From NCBI RefSeq assembly GCF_028583425.1, contig NC_072797.1, positions 24,214,001-24,278,000 of the forward strand: a DNA stretch of 64,000 bases, read 5' to 3'. This document shows positions 1 to 11,734 of this stretch, piece after piece; position 1 is the stretch's first letter, and each line of letters begins with the position of its first letter. Source of the stretch: Eublepharis macularius. Its lineage: Eukaryota > Chordata > Lepidosauria > Squamata > Eublepharidae. Below the pieces are notes generated by a model. The model was given only the letters and a program-made list of their open reading frames with translations. It did not search any database and was not told the DNA's origin. The position numbers and the translations under genes were made by a program.

Positions 1-741
1 TATTATTACTTTATTTTATATTGACTTATCCAGGGCAATTAAATCCTTCTTGTTATTAAACAAAGAGCAGGGAGGGAAGGAAGAAATTACTTTGGCAGCC
101 AATTAAAAAAGAAATGGTGAAGGGGTGGTTTGATACAATAGTTTTTCTAACATTTCTAATGGATTTCTTTTTGCTCTTGGGAAATGTTAGAGCTCATCTG
201 CGACAAGATATAAAATGCATCGTGCGTTTGAAATTTAAATTTGCGCATTGTTAAACCTGAAGTGTCACTTTAGCCTCTTCAGCAAGACTTTAAATGTAAT
301 CTGTCTAGTGAGTATTTAATTTATATCTATTTGTTGTAGAGGCTGTTTTCCGCTTCTCGGATTAGACCCAATTTATAAAAATCACCTCAATACTTTTCAG
401 ATTCTTTCTGAGGGAGTCCTGACACCGCAATTGCAAATTATGTTTCTTAGGAGCTCTTTTCATAATTAGGATTGTGTTGTGATTGGGCATCCCCAGAGAT
501 TGCTGACTGTATTTTGGTAAGCTTAGGCATAATAGGTTTTATAAAACGTAGCACGATGCGTCTTCTCCCACAGATACCCACAGGGAATATTCTGAGCTCT
601 TTCCTCTTCCTCCTCACCAATCTTCAGCACAGGTGGTTTGAAGTGTACTGTGTACTTCCAAAAATTTCACACCTCTCATAAGGTATCCAGAAACCTGCTC
701 CTCTCCATAACCGTTGTGTATAGGGATTGAGTGTGTAGGCC
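1..741. other. EGFLAM intron, no recognised feature
   Basis: AT-rich single-copy-looking DNA; no exon with EGFLAM similarity and sound splice sites was found before 3199. Confidence 0.5.
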
Positions 742-950
742 AACATTGTGTAGTGGTTAGCATGTTGGACTAGGATCTGGAAGACACAGGTTAAAATCCA
801 CTCTACTTTGGGCCAATCCTTCTCTCTCAGCTTAAGTTACTTCACATGATGGTTATGAAGATAAAATGGAGGAGGGGACAATGGTGTAAGTCATGTTGGT
901 CTCCCATTGGAGAGAAAAGTGGGTTCTAAAAATCTGAATAAATAAAAATA
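742..950 (+). repeat. tRNA-derived SINE, AATAAATA tail
   Basis: Begins CAACATTGTGTAGTGGTTAG (A-box-like), then CACAGGTTAAAATCC (B-box-like), then GGGCCAATC...TCTCTCAG and a TGAATAAATAAA tail. Same type as 54287-54525. Decayed. Confidence 0.6.
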
Positions 951-1104
951 TTGTCACAATGAGCTTTCGCGGGGAAGTACAGATTTATTCCAACCCAGTT
1001 TGATGAACAAATGGCATACTAGTCTAAACAGCTTAAAAAGATATAGCTAATATATCAAACTGTGTGTGCTAGAATGATTCTGGAGTTACAATTGCAAATC
1101 TAAC

Positions 1105-1300
1105 AATAAGAACATTATTTATTTATTTCATTATATTTCGATTCCGCCCTCCCCATATTGGCTCAGGGCGGATTACATCAATAAAAACACATAACCGACA
1201 ATATGGGCAAGAAATTCACAAATTCATATTAAAATTACAATCCATACATAAATAATTAAAAAGATATCAAGAGGGTGGTAACCGCAGTATAACTTAACAT
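1105..1300 (-). repeat. LINE 3' tail, decayed
   Basis: TTATTTATTTCATTATATTT CGATTCCGCCCTCCCCATAT TGGCTCAGGGCGG is a reversed LINE tail of the kind common in reptiles. Class not certain. Confidence 0.4.
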
Positions 1301-1689
1301 TATCCCAAATAACATGAAAGAGTTTGAACTTTAATAATAGTAATAAAGAATCTATCCCACTAGATTGTATAGAAACACAAATGATCTAATTCAAGGATAG
1401 GAGCTCTTGGGTCATGTCTAGTGCATAATACAATTTCATGTGGATTTCATTACTAAATTTTAATCCAGATGTGGTAAAAAGCTTGCCCACTATTTCATAA
1501 GAAATTTGTTTCCCGAAGTTGTAGGTGAAGGACATATCCCATAGTTTAACATTAGGTTTTATATGGAAAGCTTTGGCTATGCCTCATGGCATGTGCTTCA
1601 TAACTGTGAAACTGCTCGATGGCAAGTCTGACCATCTTGGATGAGATCAAATTTTGAAACTCCTCAGGTACAGTCTATATCTGATGGTA

Positions 1690-2665
1690 AGAATGGGCAG
1701 CATCATACTGGTCTCTGATGGCGCTGCTCTCTGAAAGACTAGCATAAAAACCACTGCTCTGGAATCTGATACATGAATGGGTACTATCAGGAGATGGAGC
1801 ATGCATATCACACCCATTCTTCAGTCACTTCATTGGCTGCCCATTAGTTACTAGGTTCAATTCAAGGTACTGACTATCACATATAAAGCCCTTCAGTTTG
1901 GTGTAGTGGTGAAGAGCGGCATGACTCTAATCTGGAGAACCAGGTTTGATTCCCCACTCCTCCACTTGAAGCCAGCTGGCTGACCTTGGGTCAGTCACAG
2001 CTTCTTGGCGCTCTCTCAGCCCCACCCACCTCGTAGGGTGATTGTTGTGAAGATAATAATAATGCACTTTGTAAACCGCTCTGAATGTGGTATACATTGA
2101 ATGTTGTTGTTGATAGCCTTGGGCCCTCCTATCAGCTAGACCATCTCTCCCCCACCATGACAGGTTTGATCATCTGAACAAGGCCTTCTGCAGGTACTGT
2201 CCTGTAAATGGATGAGATCAACAATTGTCTGTTTGTATGCATTGTCTGTAGTGGCCCTCATCTTGTGGAATGGCTGGCCTGAGGAGGTCAGGAAGCCCCA
2301 CACACATTATCTGGCATTCTGCAAACTATGTAGAACAGAGTAGTTCAGCAGGACATTTTTTATAAAAGGCAATAGGATTATATCATAGTGCAGTTGTTCC
2401 ACAAGGTGATTTAATAAAGGAAATGGGACTGTGGGCTACACTACTGTGCCTAGTATATATTATCTGTTTGTGGCATGTATTATCGTCCTCTCGCTGCATT
2501 GTTATTCTTCCTATGTAATTCCACCTTCTGACATTGTAGTCCTAGTCCCATTACTTTGCTTATCAGATGTTTTATTCTGTTGACTGTGCTGATTTCCATT
2601 TTGTAATCCACCTGGAGTTTCAACAGGAAAGGCAGACTGTAAATAACTTAAATAAATAAATAAAA
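1690..2665 (+). repeat. L2-type LINE 3' fragment, split by a SINE
   Basis: 1785-1888 encodes the familiar HWLPI..RVQFKVL region in decayed form (TTCATTGGCTGCCCATTAG, AGGTACTGACTATCACATA). 2113-2440 holds the continuation (GGGCCCTCCTATCAGCTAG ... GTGGAATGGCTGGCCTGAGG). The 3' end reads TTTTGTAATCCACCTGGAG... then AAATAAATAAATAAA. A tRNA SINE sits in the middle. Confidence 0.6.
1889..2112 (+). repeat. tRNA-derived SINE (TTTGGTGTAG family)
   Basis: Reads TTTGGTGTAGTGGTGAAGAG (A box), then GGTTTGATTCCCCACTCC (B box), CTTGGGTCAGTCACAGC and GTAAACCGCTCTGAAT. Same family as the copies at 5255, 6085, 22830 and 62483. Inserted in an L2 fragment. Confidence 0.8.
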
Positions 2666-3198
2666 TAAAAGTATGAAACTCCCCATACCTGACTTGGATT
2701 CCCTTTCAGGGAAAAGGCACGAGATGGAAATTTTAAAATAAATATTGTCAAACAAGAGGTCCATCTATTCTAGTACTTCCCATCCTGACTGATGATAGCT
2801 TTCCAATTTTTCTGGCAGAGGCCTTTTCCTAACCTGACCCTGAGATTCTTTGATTAAATATACCAAGGATTCCTCTGTCATGGTAGCCACATGTTCTACC
2901 ACTGGATTATAAACATACTTCAGAACTGTATATTACACTTCTGATACCATGCAAGAAATGCACAAAACCTGAAGATGACAATTTGTGGGAGTAATTGTAC
3001 CCACATTCCCGCCTTCTAATTTAGAAGTTTTGACGTTAATGTCTTAAACATTCTTCGGAAGGGGTGCTTGTTTGCTTTCCTCACAATTAAACTATAGCTC
3101 CATTTTCTGTTTCATGCTACAAATGTAACTGTTTATGCCCAAATATACGAAAATCTTTGGACTTAGAGTACATATTGTTCCTTTTCCTTTCTAAATAG
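2666..3198. other. EGFLAM intron
   Basis: AT-rich, no clear repeat. It ends in the acceptor of the first visible exon. Confidence 0.5.
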
Positions 3199-3310
3199 GA
3201 GTGAAGAACCTGTTAGCTTGAATCAGTGGCATGAATTAAAAGTGTCCCGTACAGCCAAAAATGGCATCCTACAAGTTGATCAGCAAAGACCTGTTGAAGG
3301 AATGGCTGAG
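3199..3310 (+). CDS. EGFLAM: EGFLAM (pikachurin) coding exon, laminin-G 2 part
   Basis: First of the EGFLAM exons visible here; earlier exons lie upstream of the window. Pikachurin is a secreted matrix protein of the photoreceptor ribbon synapse; its laminin-G domains bind alpha-dystroglycan. The exon is bounded by an AG acceptor after a pyrimidine-rich tract and a GT donor (GAG|GTAC). It opens with one base that completes a split codon, then reads [18 protein letters not shown] and [19 protein letters not shown], and ends at a codon boundary. The [18 protein letters not shown] stretch is a typical laminin-G strand pair and matches mammalian EGFLAM as I remember it. Gene identity is firm; exact ends rest on frame continuity with the next exon. 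Confidence 0.93.
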
Positions 3311-3776
3311 GTACAAAAATATCTTATTTACTAGGAACAGAACCTGTTAAAAGGGGGGGTGGGGCTAGAAAATGGAGCGCAGGAACACTGGCCTTCTCGC
3401 TGTGGTGGTGCCCTCCAGTGGGACAAGATGGCTCTCCTGGCCATCCTACTGCTGTGGCGCCCTCTGGAGGCCATATTGGCAACAACTCAAGTTTTATCCT
3501 GGTGCTCCTGTGTAGGCACACCAGGATAAAAAGTGCATCATTGCCAATATAGCTTGCCTTTTATAGAAAGATGTAGTAACATACATCCAGAGTGATGACT
3601 TTAAGCTCTGGGCTTGTTTGGGATTTTAGATGTTTGTTGTGGCTGTTTTCCACTTCACTGTCCAAAACAAAGTAAGTGTGTCAACCAATGTGTACCAAAA
3701 ATCAGACGAGTGCCATTTGGGGTTGCACACCAACATCTTTGTATGATGGAGGCAGCTGTTTTGAAATGGATGCTCC

Positions 3777-4136
3777 TAGAGGTGGGCACAAACCGAAATA
3801 CGAACCAAAGTTCGTCACGAATCAGGCCGGTTTCTGGTTCACGAACCAGTTGTTCATGGGAGCTCGTTTCTCGTGAACTGTGATGAATTTTAGCCCGGTT
3901 TGTTTGGTTCATATTTCAGTTTGTCACTGCAGACAGTCTCGCACCAATCAATCAGTTTCCGAGGCAACGGGAGGATGGGCTGTCTGCAGACCTTCTGCTA
4001 ACCCGGAAGTGACATTTCCTCAAACCAAATGAACTGGTTTGTGAACCGGGGCAAGCTCATGAAAGTTCGTGGTTCATGAAACATGATGAACCACGAACCG
4101 CATGGTTCGGAATTTTCACAGTCCTGTCCATCTCCA
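3777..4136. mobile_element. hAT-type MITE, TAGAGGTGGGCAC family, copy 1
   Basis: 360 bp between perfect 8-bp duplications GATGCTCC (3769-3776 and 4137-4144). The ends are TAGAGGTGGGCAC and ...GTCCATCTCCA. The interior is rich in GGTTCGT/ACGAACC words arranged as inverted repeats, with no coding capacity. The 8-bp duplication and terminal repeats indicate the hAT superfamily. Confidence 0.85.
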
Positions 4137-4659
4137 GATGCTCCCTTAAAAACATAAAGACAATATCCCTAGGGATCTTTGAAGCATCTCTGGCTCCACT
4201 GAAGTGGAAGAAAGCCAGCACTGCCTCTTTGCTTTGGGGGAGAGACACTATGTTGAAGAAGCAAGCAGGCACCAGGAAATAGAGTGGTGGGTGCCATAGC
4301 ACCGACAAGCAGCACATTGAAGATCATTGTATTTTCAAATGCATTTTATTCAAAAATTGGGAGGGAAATCATATATTACTGATCACTTGCACGACTACAA
4401 GCCTTTTTGAGACAGTCATTTTATGTGAGCAATCATTCTCAGTTGCCATTTTTTTGTGGAGTATTGAGACTTTTTTTCAAAGTAGCACTTCTATAGCCAC
4501 TTCTTCAAGCACCTAAATTGGAGTGTTTTTCTCAGCAGAAAAATGCTCTGTCCATTACATTTTAAAAATGATATGACTTGGCAGTGATTTTGCTAACTGA
4601 ACAGAAGGCAACCTGAAGTCACTCTTATAATGCAGTGTAATTTTTTTCCCTCCCGATAG

Positions 4660-4776
4660 GGAGCTTTCACACAGATTAAGTGCAATCCTGACATATTTAT
4701 TGGTGGAGTACCAAATTATGACAATGTGAAGAAGAACTCGGGAGTCCTCAGACCATTCTCTGGGAGTATTCAAAAG
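4660..4776 (+). CDS. EGFLAM: EGFLAM coding exon, end of laminin-G 2
   Basis: A 117-nt exon (39 codons, both ends in phase 0) with acceptor CCGATAG| and donor AAAAG|GTATGC. It reads [20 protein letters not shown] followed by [19 protein letters not shown]. The IFIGGVP and FSGSIQ motifs are the C-terminal hallmarks of a laminin-G domain, where a short strand precedes the disulphide-bearing end. It joins the previous exon in frame (MAE|GAF). The intron between them carries a hAT-type MITE at 3777-4136. Confidence 0.95.
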
Positions 4777-4989
4777 GTATGCGTGTTTTAAAATTATTCC
4801 TCTTGCTTACATTTGTGTCCTGCTTTTCCTGCAAGGAAAGCAAAATAATACGTACAAGGGAGGGGGGCTTCCTCATTATCTCTAAGCCAGGGTCTCACAG
4901 GGCACAAAATCAGTTTTGCTTCAGTGATAAAATGAGTTTGTTTACAGGCGAGGCTGGCCTGACTATATAGGCAAAGGAGGGCAAGCCCC

Positions 4990-5206
4990 TGGTGTGCCAG
5001 GCTTTGTGTAAAGAGCTGTCAAGTCACAGCTGAATTATAGCGACCCCTGCAGGGGTTTTCAAGGCAGGAGGGGAACAATGTTTTGCCATTGCCTGCCTCT
5101 GTGCTGGGCTTCCTTAGTTGTCTTCCATCCAAGTACTAACCAGAACTGACCCTGCTTAGCTTCTGAGATCTGATGAGACTGGGCTAGCCTGGGCCACCTA
5201 TGTCAG
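4990..5206 (-). repeat. 5S rRNA-derived SINE with Bov-B-like tail, copy 1
   Basis: 5116-5206 is the reverse complement of the 3' half of 5S rRNA: CATCCAAGTACTAACCAGAA, CTGACCCTGCTTAGCTTCTG and AGATCTGATGAGACTGGGC. The other end, GTCAAGTCACAGCTGAATTA TAG CGACCCCTG, is the Bov-B-type SINE tail reversed. The 5S-plus-Bov-B architecture is a known squamate SINE type. Confidence 0.8.
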
Positions 5207-5254
5207 GACTTTAAGGGGGTACCAAATCAGAAGTGAATTTATTTTCTCTCTTTA

Positions 5255-5490
5255 AAAAGTTTGGTGTAGAGGTTAAGAGTGGCAGGACTTTAATCTGGAG
5301 GAACCGGGTTTGATTCCTCACTCTTTCGCTTGAAGCCAGCTGGTGACCTTGGGTCAGTCGCAGCTCTTCCAGAGCTCTCTCAGCCCCACCCACCTCACAG
5401 GATGATTGTCGTGAGGATAATAATAACACATTTTGCAAACCACTGTGACTGGGCATGAAGTTGTCCTGAATGTTATATATTTATATGCTA
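5255..5490 (+). repeat. tRNA-derived SINE (TTTGGTGTAG family)
   Basis: AGTTTGGTGTAGAGGTTAAG, CGGGTTTGATTCCTCACTC, GACCTTGGGTCAGTCGCAGC and GCATGAAGTTGTCCTGAATG are present in order. It follows a 5S-headed SINE by about 50 bp. Confidence 0.8.
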
Positions 5491-6084
5491 TCTTTAGATA
5501 CCATTTTTTCTGTGTTTAATGTGGGGGAGGGGGCACCAAAGTCATAGATTGCCTGTGGTGCTAAAAAACCTTTGAGTCAGTCCTGTATTCAAGGTGGTTT
5601 CCAATGAACACAAGAACGGCCTGAGCCCTAGAACACTTTCCTGGGATGAAGTCTCAGTAGAGGAAAAAATTGACTTACTTCTGTGTAGACTGCTTATGAT
5701 TCCTTCCGAATGTCCCTGAAGAAACAGCTGGCATGAAAAAGCAACTCAAATTCCATTAATTTTAAAATAAAAAACTCATAAAATGAATGGATTCCCCCAC
5801 ATGAGCCTTAAGACCTTACGTGTGGACTCTAGAATCAACAACTGCCCTCTGCTGTAAATAAGGAGTCTCCTACCATACAACAATAATCCCCTAAGCAAAA
5901 TAATACAGAGAGTCCCACAGTCAAGAGCTGTTGATCCTAGTGCTAGGGTGGAGGAGATATATAAATAATGTAGTCCTTCATGACATTCTTACTACTGCTA
6001 TTTCTCAAGAGCCTCTGCCTATGGGACAGGTTTTATAGCCCAGTTTGGGTTTCTGTTTTAAAATAACAACAACAACAACAACAT

Positions 6085-6309
6085 TTGTTATTAGGGCAAC
6101 TTAATACCCACCCAGAGCAGTTTACAAAGTCTGTTATAATTATCCCCACAACAATCACCCTGTGAGGTGGGTGGTGCTGAGAGAGCTCTGAGAGAGCTGT
6201 GACTGACCCAAGGTCACCCAGCTGGTTTCAAGTGGAGGAGTAGGGAATCAAAGTCGGTTCTCCAGATTAGAGTCCTGTCGCTCTTAACCACTACACCAAA
6301 CTGGCTCCC
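6085..6309 (-). repeat. tRNA-derived SINE (TTTGGTGTAG family)
   Basis: Reverse complement copy: ends CTCTTAACCACTACACCAAA (A box reversed) with GGGAATCAAAGTCGG as the B box reversed. It follows an (AAC)n run at about 6062-6083. Confidence 0.8.
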
Positions 6310-7862
6310 CAATGTTACTTCAAGGCCTGGCTAAGAGGTAGGCAAAAGTCCAAGTTATTTACCAGATTGCTGGCATAATGGTCACCTCATGAGGTTGTTG
6401 ACATTGTATGGCCAGGAGGAAATGGTGCAGTCATTTGCCCTGATTCTCACCTGCCACTGCTGTATCTCAGGAGCCTCCATCGATGAAGCAGGTTTTACAG
6501 GACAATCCGGTTTATTCCTCTTAATGTCACTTCTAGATCGCATAGGGTGCAACATTTCTGCAAACAAAATTGTCTTGCTTGTAGGCTGGTATCCGTGCTT
6601 GACTAGGGTTGGGCATGGCAATCTGTACACCATGCCATTGTTGCCTCCGTTGAAGCACCTTTGTGATATAAGCAGCTATTTTGATTATTAACTTTGGATT
6701 TTTTTCTGAGAATACTTGATGCTTGAGGGTGTGTGGGCAGCTCTCTAACTTCTCTTTTATATTTCCAACAACTGCATGTTAAGTTAGGCTGAGAGAGAAT
6801 GGCAAGTCATAAGTAAGGGAATGTTTAAACCCAAAGCTGTCATCTACTAATCTGACTATCTGCTACACCACGCTGGCTAGGAGAGAAATATCTAGACAAA
6901 AAAATAAATGCAAACATTTGAGAACTAAGAGAATTGGTTCACGTTTTTCCCCCTTCCTTTCAAACCTTCAGGGGTGCTAGGCTCACTGACTAATAACATT
7001 TCTTTCTGCACATCTAAATATTGTAGATGAATTTGTAAAGCTCCAGTAGCCAGATGGGAAATCAAACAAATCTCATAGCTGCTTCAGGATAACTGTAAAG
7101 TTTCAATCCAACGCTGTATTCCAGGGTTGCTCCAACGTATCTCAATGATGCTTGGGAGGAATTGTGCAATAGGTCAATTCAATAAACCGTAGCTTGCTTT
7201 CACCCTTCAATCTAGTACTCTCTAAACTATGATCTAACACTCCAATCTTGGTTTGCCGAGGAAGCAAAAACCACAGTTTGCTGGTTCGAAATAAACTGGG
7301 ATTTGCACTAAACTAAAAGTTACCGGTAGGTTAGCTGGGAAGGATGTCCATGGCCCTGCACTCCTTGAAGAAAGGGAGAGATTAAAAATGAAACAAATAA
7401 CCCAATTAAATTGAAACAAATGAGGGGGCGAGGAAGGACAAGGCAGCGATCAAGCTTGGTAATATCAACTTCCATTCTTGTACGTCCCAGCTTTGGCTCA
7501 AAATAGAACCACAAAAAAAAAAAATATCCTACACCAAATTTTAGACATAAGGCTCATAAATCTGACAACATGTAAAGCTGAAGCTAAAGAGTTTTGTGTT
7601 GCACTGCTTAAAAGAGCTGGTTGCGGTTGCCTCCTCCTCTTTTTCTTGTGGGTAAACAGTGGAATCTACTGAAAGGCTGTTCTGCAGGAACATCACACTG
7701 AAAATAAACAGATGTTAGAAGTGACCTCTCCAAACAGCCTTGGCTCTTGTTTGAAAAGAAGTCCTCCGTTAAAGTTAAGATGTTGAGTAATAAATGTCGA
7801 AATTTTGAAATGTCGAAATAGGAAACTTTTTGTAGCTTTTTGCCCTGTCTCTTAAAACATAG
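6310..7862. other. EGFLAM intron
   Basis: No strong feature. Words such as AACCACAGTTTGCTGG near 7270 occur again near 21990 (AAACCATGGTTTG) and may be remnants of one repeat. Confidence 0.45.
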
Positions 7863-9785
<1,923 letters not shown>

Positions 9786-9912
9786 TCTTTCCTCACTGAT
9801 GGACTCTCATTCTAGCTGTATCTGAAGAAGTGAGCTGTGACTCACAAAAGCTCATACCGTACCACAAATTTTGTTAGTCTTATAGGTGCTACTGGACTCC
9901 TGCTCTTTTCTA
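9786..9912 (+). repeat. Penelope-type short repeat with decayed hammerhead motif
   Basis: The unit CTGAAGAAGTGAG...CTCACAAAAGCTCAT followed by TTAGTCTTATAGGTGCTACTGGACTC is a very common reptile repeat. CTGAAGA at 9822-9828, a GTGAG/CTCAC stem and AAAA in place of GAAA form a damaged hammerhead-like core. Family assignment to Penelope is inference from the motif. Confidence 0.5.
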
Positions 9913-10095
9913 TTTCTCCACAGCATGAGGCACAGCAGTTTGTGTCAGGGAGTGAGATTGCTAAGGTGCCCGGAGGAGAGCAAGCTGTTCATGGGAAAAG
10001 GGGAGTAAAACCAACACCATCCCACTGTGTCCAGCTTGCTCTTTTCCTGGGCAGCTACCATGAGGGTGATGGTTTACTCTCTTCTCTGTCCAGAG

Positions 10096-10215
10096 GAGTT
10101 AGCCGTGTTAGTCTGTAGTAGCAAAATCAAAAAGAGTCCAGTAGCACCTTTAAGACTAACCAATTTTATTGTAGCATAAGCTTTCGCGAATCAAGTTCTC
10201 TTCGTCAGATGCCTG
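10096..10215 (-). repeat. Penelope-type short repeat with hammerhead-like motif
   Basis: The reverse strand reads CTGACGA (10208-10202), an imperfect GAGAA/TTCGC stem, GAAAG, then CTTATGCTACAATAAAATTGG and TTAGTCTTAAAGGTGCTACT, ending in GTTAGCC-type sequence. It is the same repeat type as the one at 9786-9912, in inverted orientation about 190 bp away. The core blocks CUGACGA and GAAA are intact. Confidence 0.5.
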
Positions 10216-10756
10216 ATCCAAACTGGGCAGATACAGAATTGGAGGGGAGAAGAGAGAGAGGAGAAAGAAGGGGACATATATCACAAGGGGATATACGTCC
10301 CCTTGTCTGTGGTCAGCTTGCTTTTCTCCTGGCGGCTGCACAGGTACTGAGAGAAGAGACGCTCCATTTATGAGAAGAAGCACCTCCGTATGGGAGCTGT
10401 ATACATGCGGTTTGAATGTTTCCCTGTCCTTGCTGCCCCAGCTATGCAGAATGCAACAGCAACATGAATTACCCAGAGCTCCTGCTTCTCACGGACGGCG
10501 CATCTTCATGAGTGTGTCTGTGCCACATGTGGCCGTGGTGTGGTGGTTGCTGTTTGTCTGAACTGGATTGTTTGTACCCGATGTTATTTTGCAAAATAAT
10601 TATAGAAGGGATGGGAAAACTTCCCAATTATCCTATATGATCAAGGGAATGAAATCGGATTGTTGGCATTGTAATAGAATAAAAGGCTATTATACTCATT
10701 TATGGTGGGAATGCTCTAAAGTAACAGTCTTTTGGCAAATGATACTGGGAAAGGTG

Positions 10757-11087
10757 TGTTGGAAATTGCAATGTCTGGTGTACTACAGCAGCACTTGCCT
10801 TCTATGCAGGGAGCAGCAAGGATCACTTAGTTAGGACAGTGAGAGCAGCATCTCTCTTGTTTCCTGGGGGTCATTTCCTTGTCTTGTCTCCTATTGGCCT
10901 AAACAGGGCAATATCCTGCTTCTTCTCTCTCCTGCCACACTTCTTTTCTCTCTCTGCAAGATGTAGTCAGATAGCAAGGAACCTATCTCTTCTCTTTACT
11001 ATCAAGTATGTATTTTCCTCAGATAAAGTTTTTGCCTCTTTAATCAGCACAGCGTAACTTCACTGCTCTTTTTGCACTCAGCTAACA
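10757..11087 (+). repeat. 5' LTR of the Copia element
   Basis: 331 bp, TG...CA ends, closely similar to 16763-17100 apart from small indels and scattered substitutions. It contains an AATAAA-like region (CAGATAAAG here, CAAATAAAC in the other LTR) about 65 bp before its end. The following bases are the expected place of the primer-binding site; I could not match them to a tRNA. Confidence 0.93.
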
Positions 11088-11734
11088 GAGTTATGTGGGC
11101 CCCAGAACTCACACGTGCTGTAATTAGAGAGAGCAATTAACTTCTGTCAGAGGTCAGACAGCCTCAGGCTAAAGCATAGATGGCAGACAGTAGAGGAAAG
11201 ATGCCGGACTCCTGGGGAGCACAGCAGGGGTTCTATGTCGACCGATTAAGTGACGACAACTACGAGATCTGGTCAGAAAGGATTAAGGCCCAACTCATCG
11301 AACAGGAAGTCTGGGACGCAATTAAAGATGCGAAGCCTACAGGAGACCCACAAAAAGAAGCCAAATGGGTAAAAAATGACGGCCAGGCAAGATCCATTAT
11401 CATTAATGCTTTAAGTGATAAACAGTTGTTAAGAGTTATTCATGAGCCGACAGCGGGTGAAATGTGGCGGTCTCTTGCAAAAATTAACAGACAAGAATCA
11501 ATTAAAACAAAAATGTTGCTAATTAAACAATTGTATCGGATTCAAATGCAGCCTCAGCAACAACTAAGGGATCATATTTCAAATTTCATGGAATTATCAC
11601 AGAAATTAAGATCCCTTGGAAAAGAGATCCAGGATGAGGATTTGGCAATAATTTTGTTAAGTAGCCTTCCTCAATCCTATGCAAGCATTGTGCATGTCTT
11701 AGAAATGCAGGAAAATCTAAGTCTAAATTATGTG

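Noticed and set aside
5116-5206. 5S rRNA gene on the - strand
   Set aside because: Only part of 5S is present, joined to a Bov-B-type tail, and a second collinear copy exists at 46098; it is a SINE.
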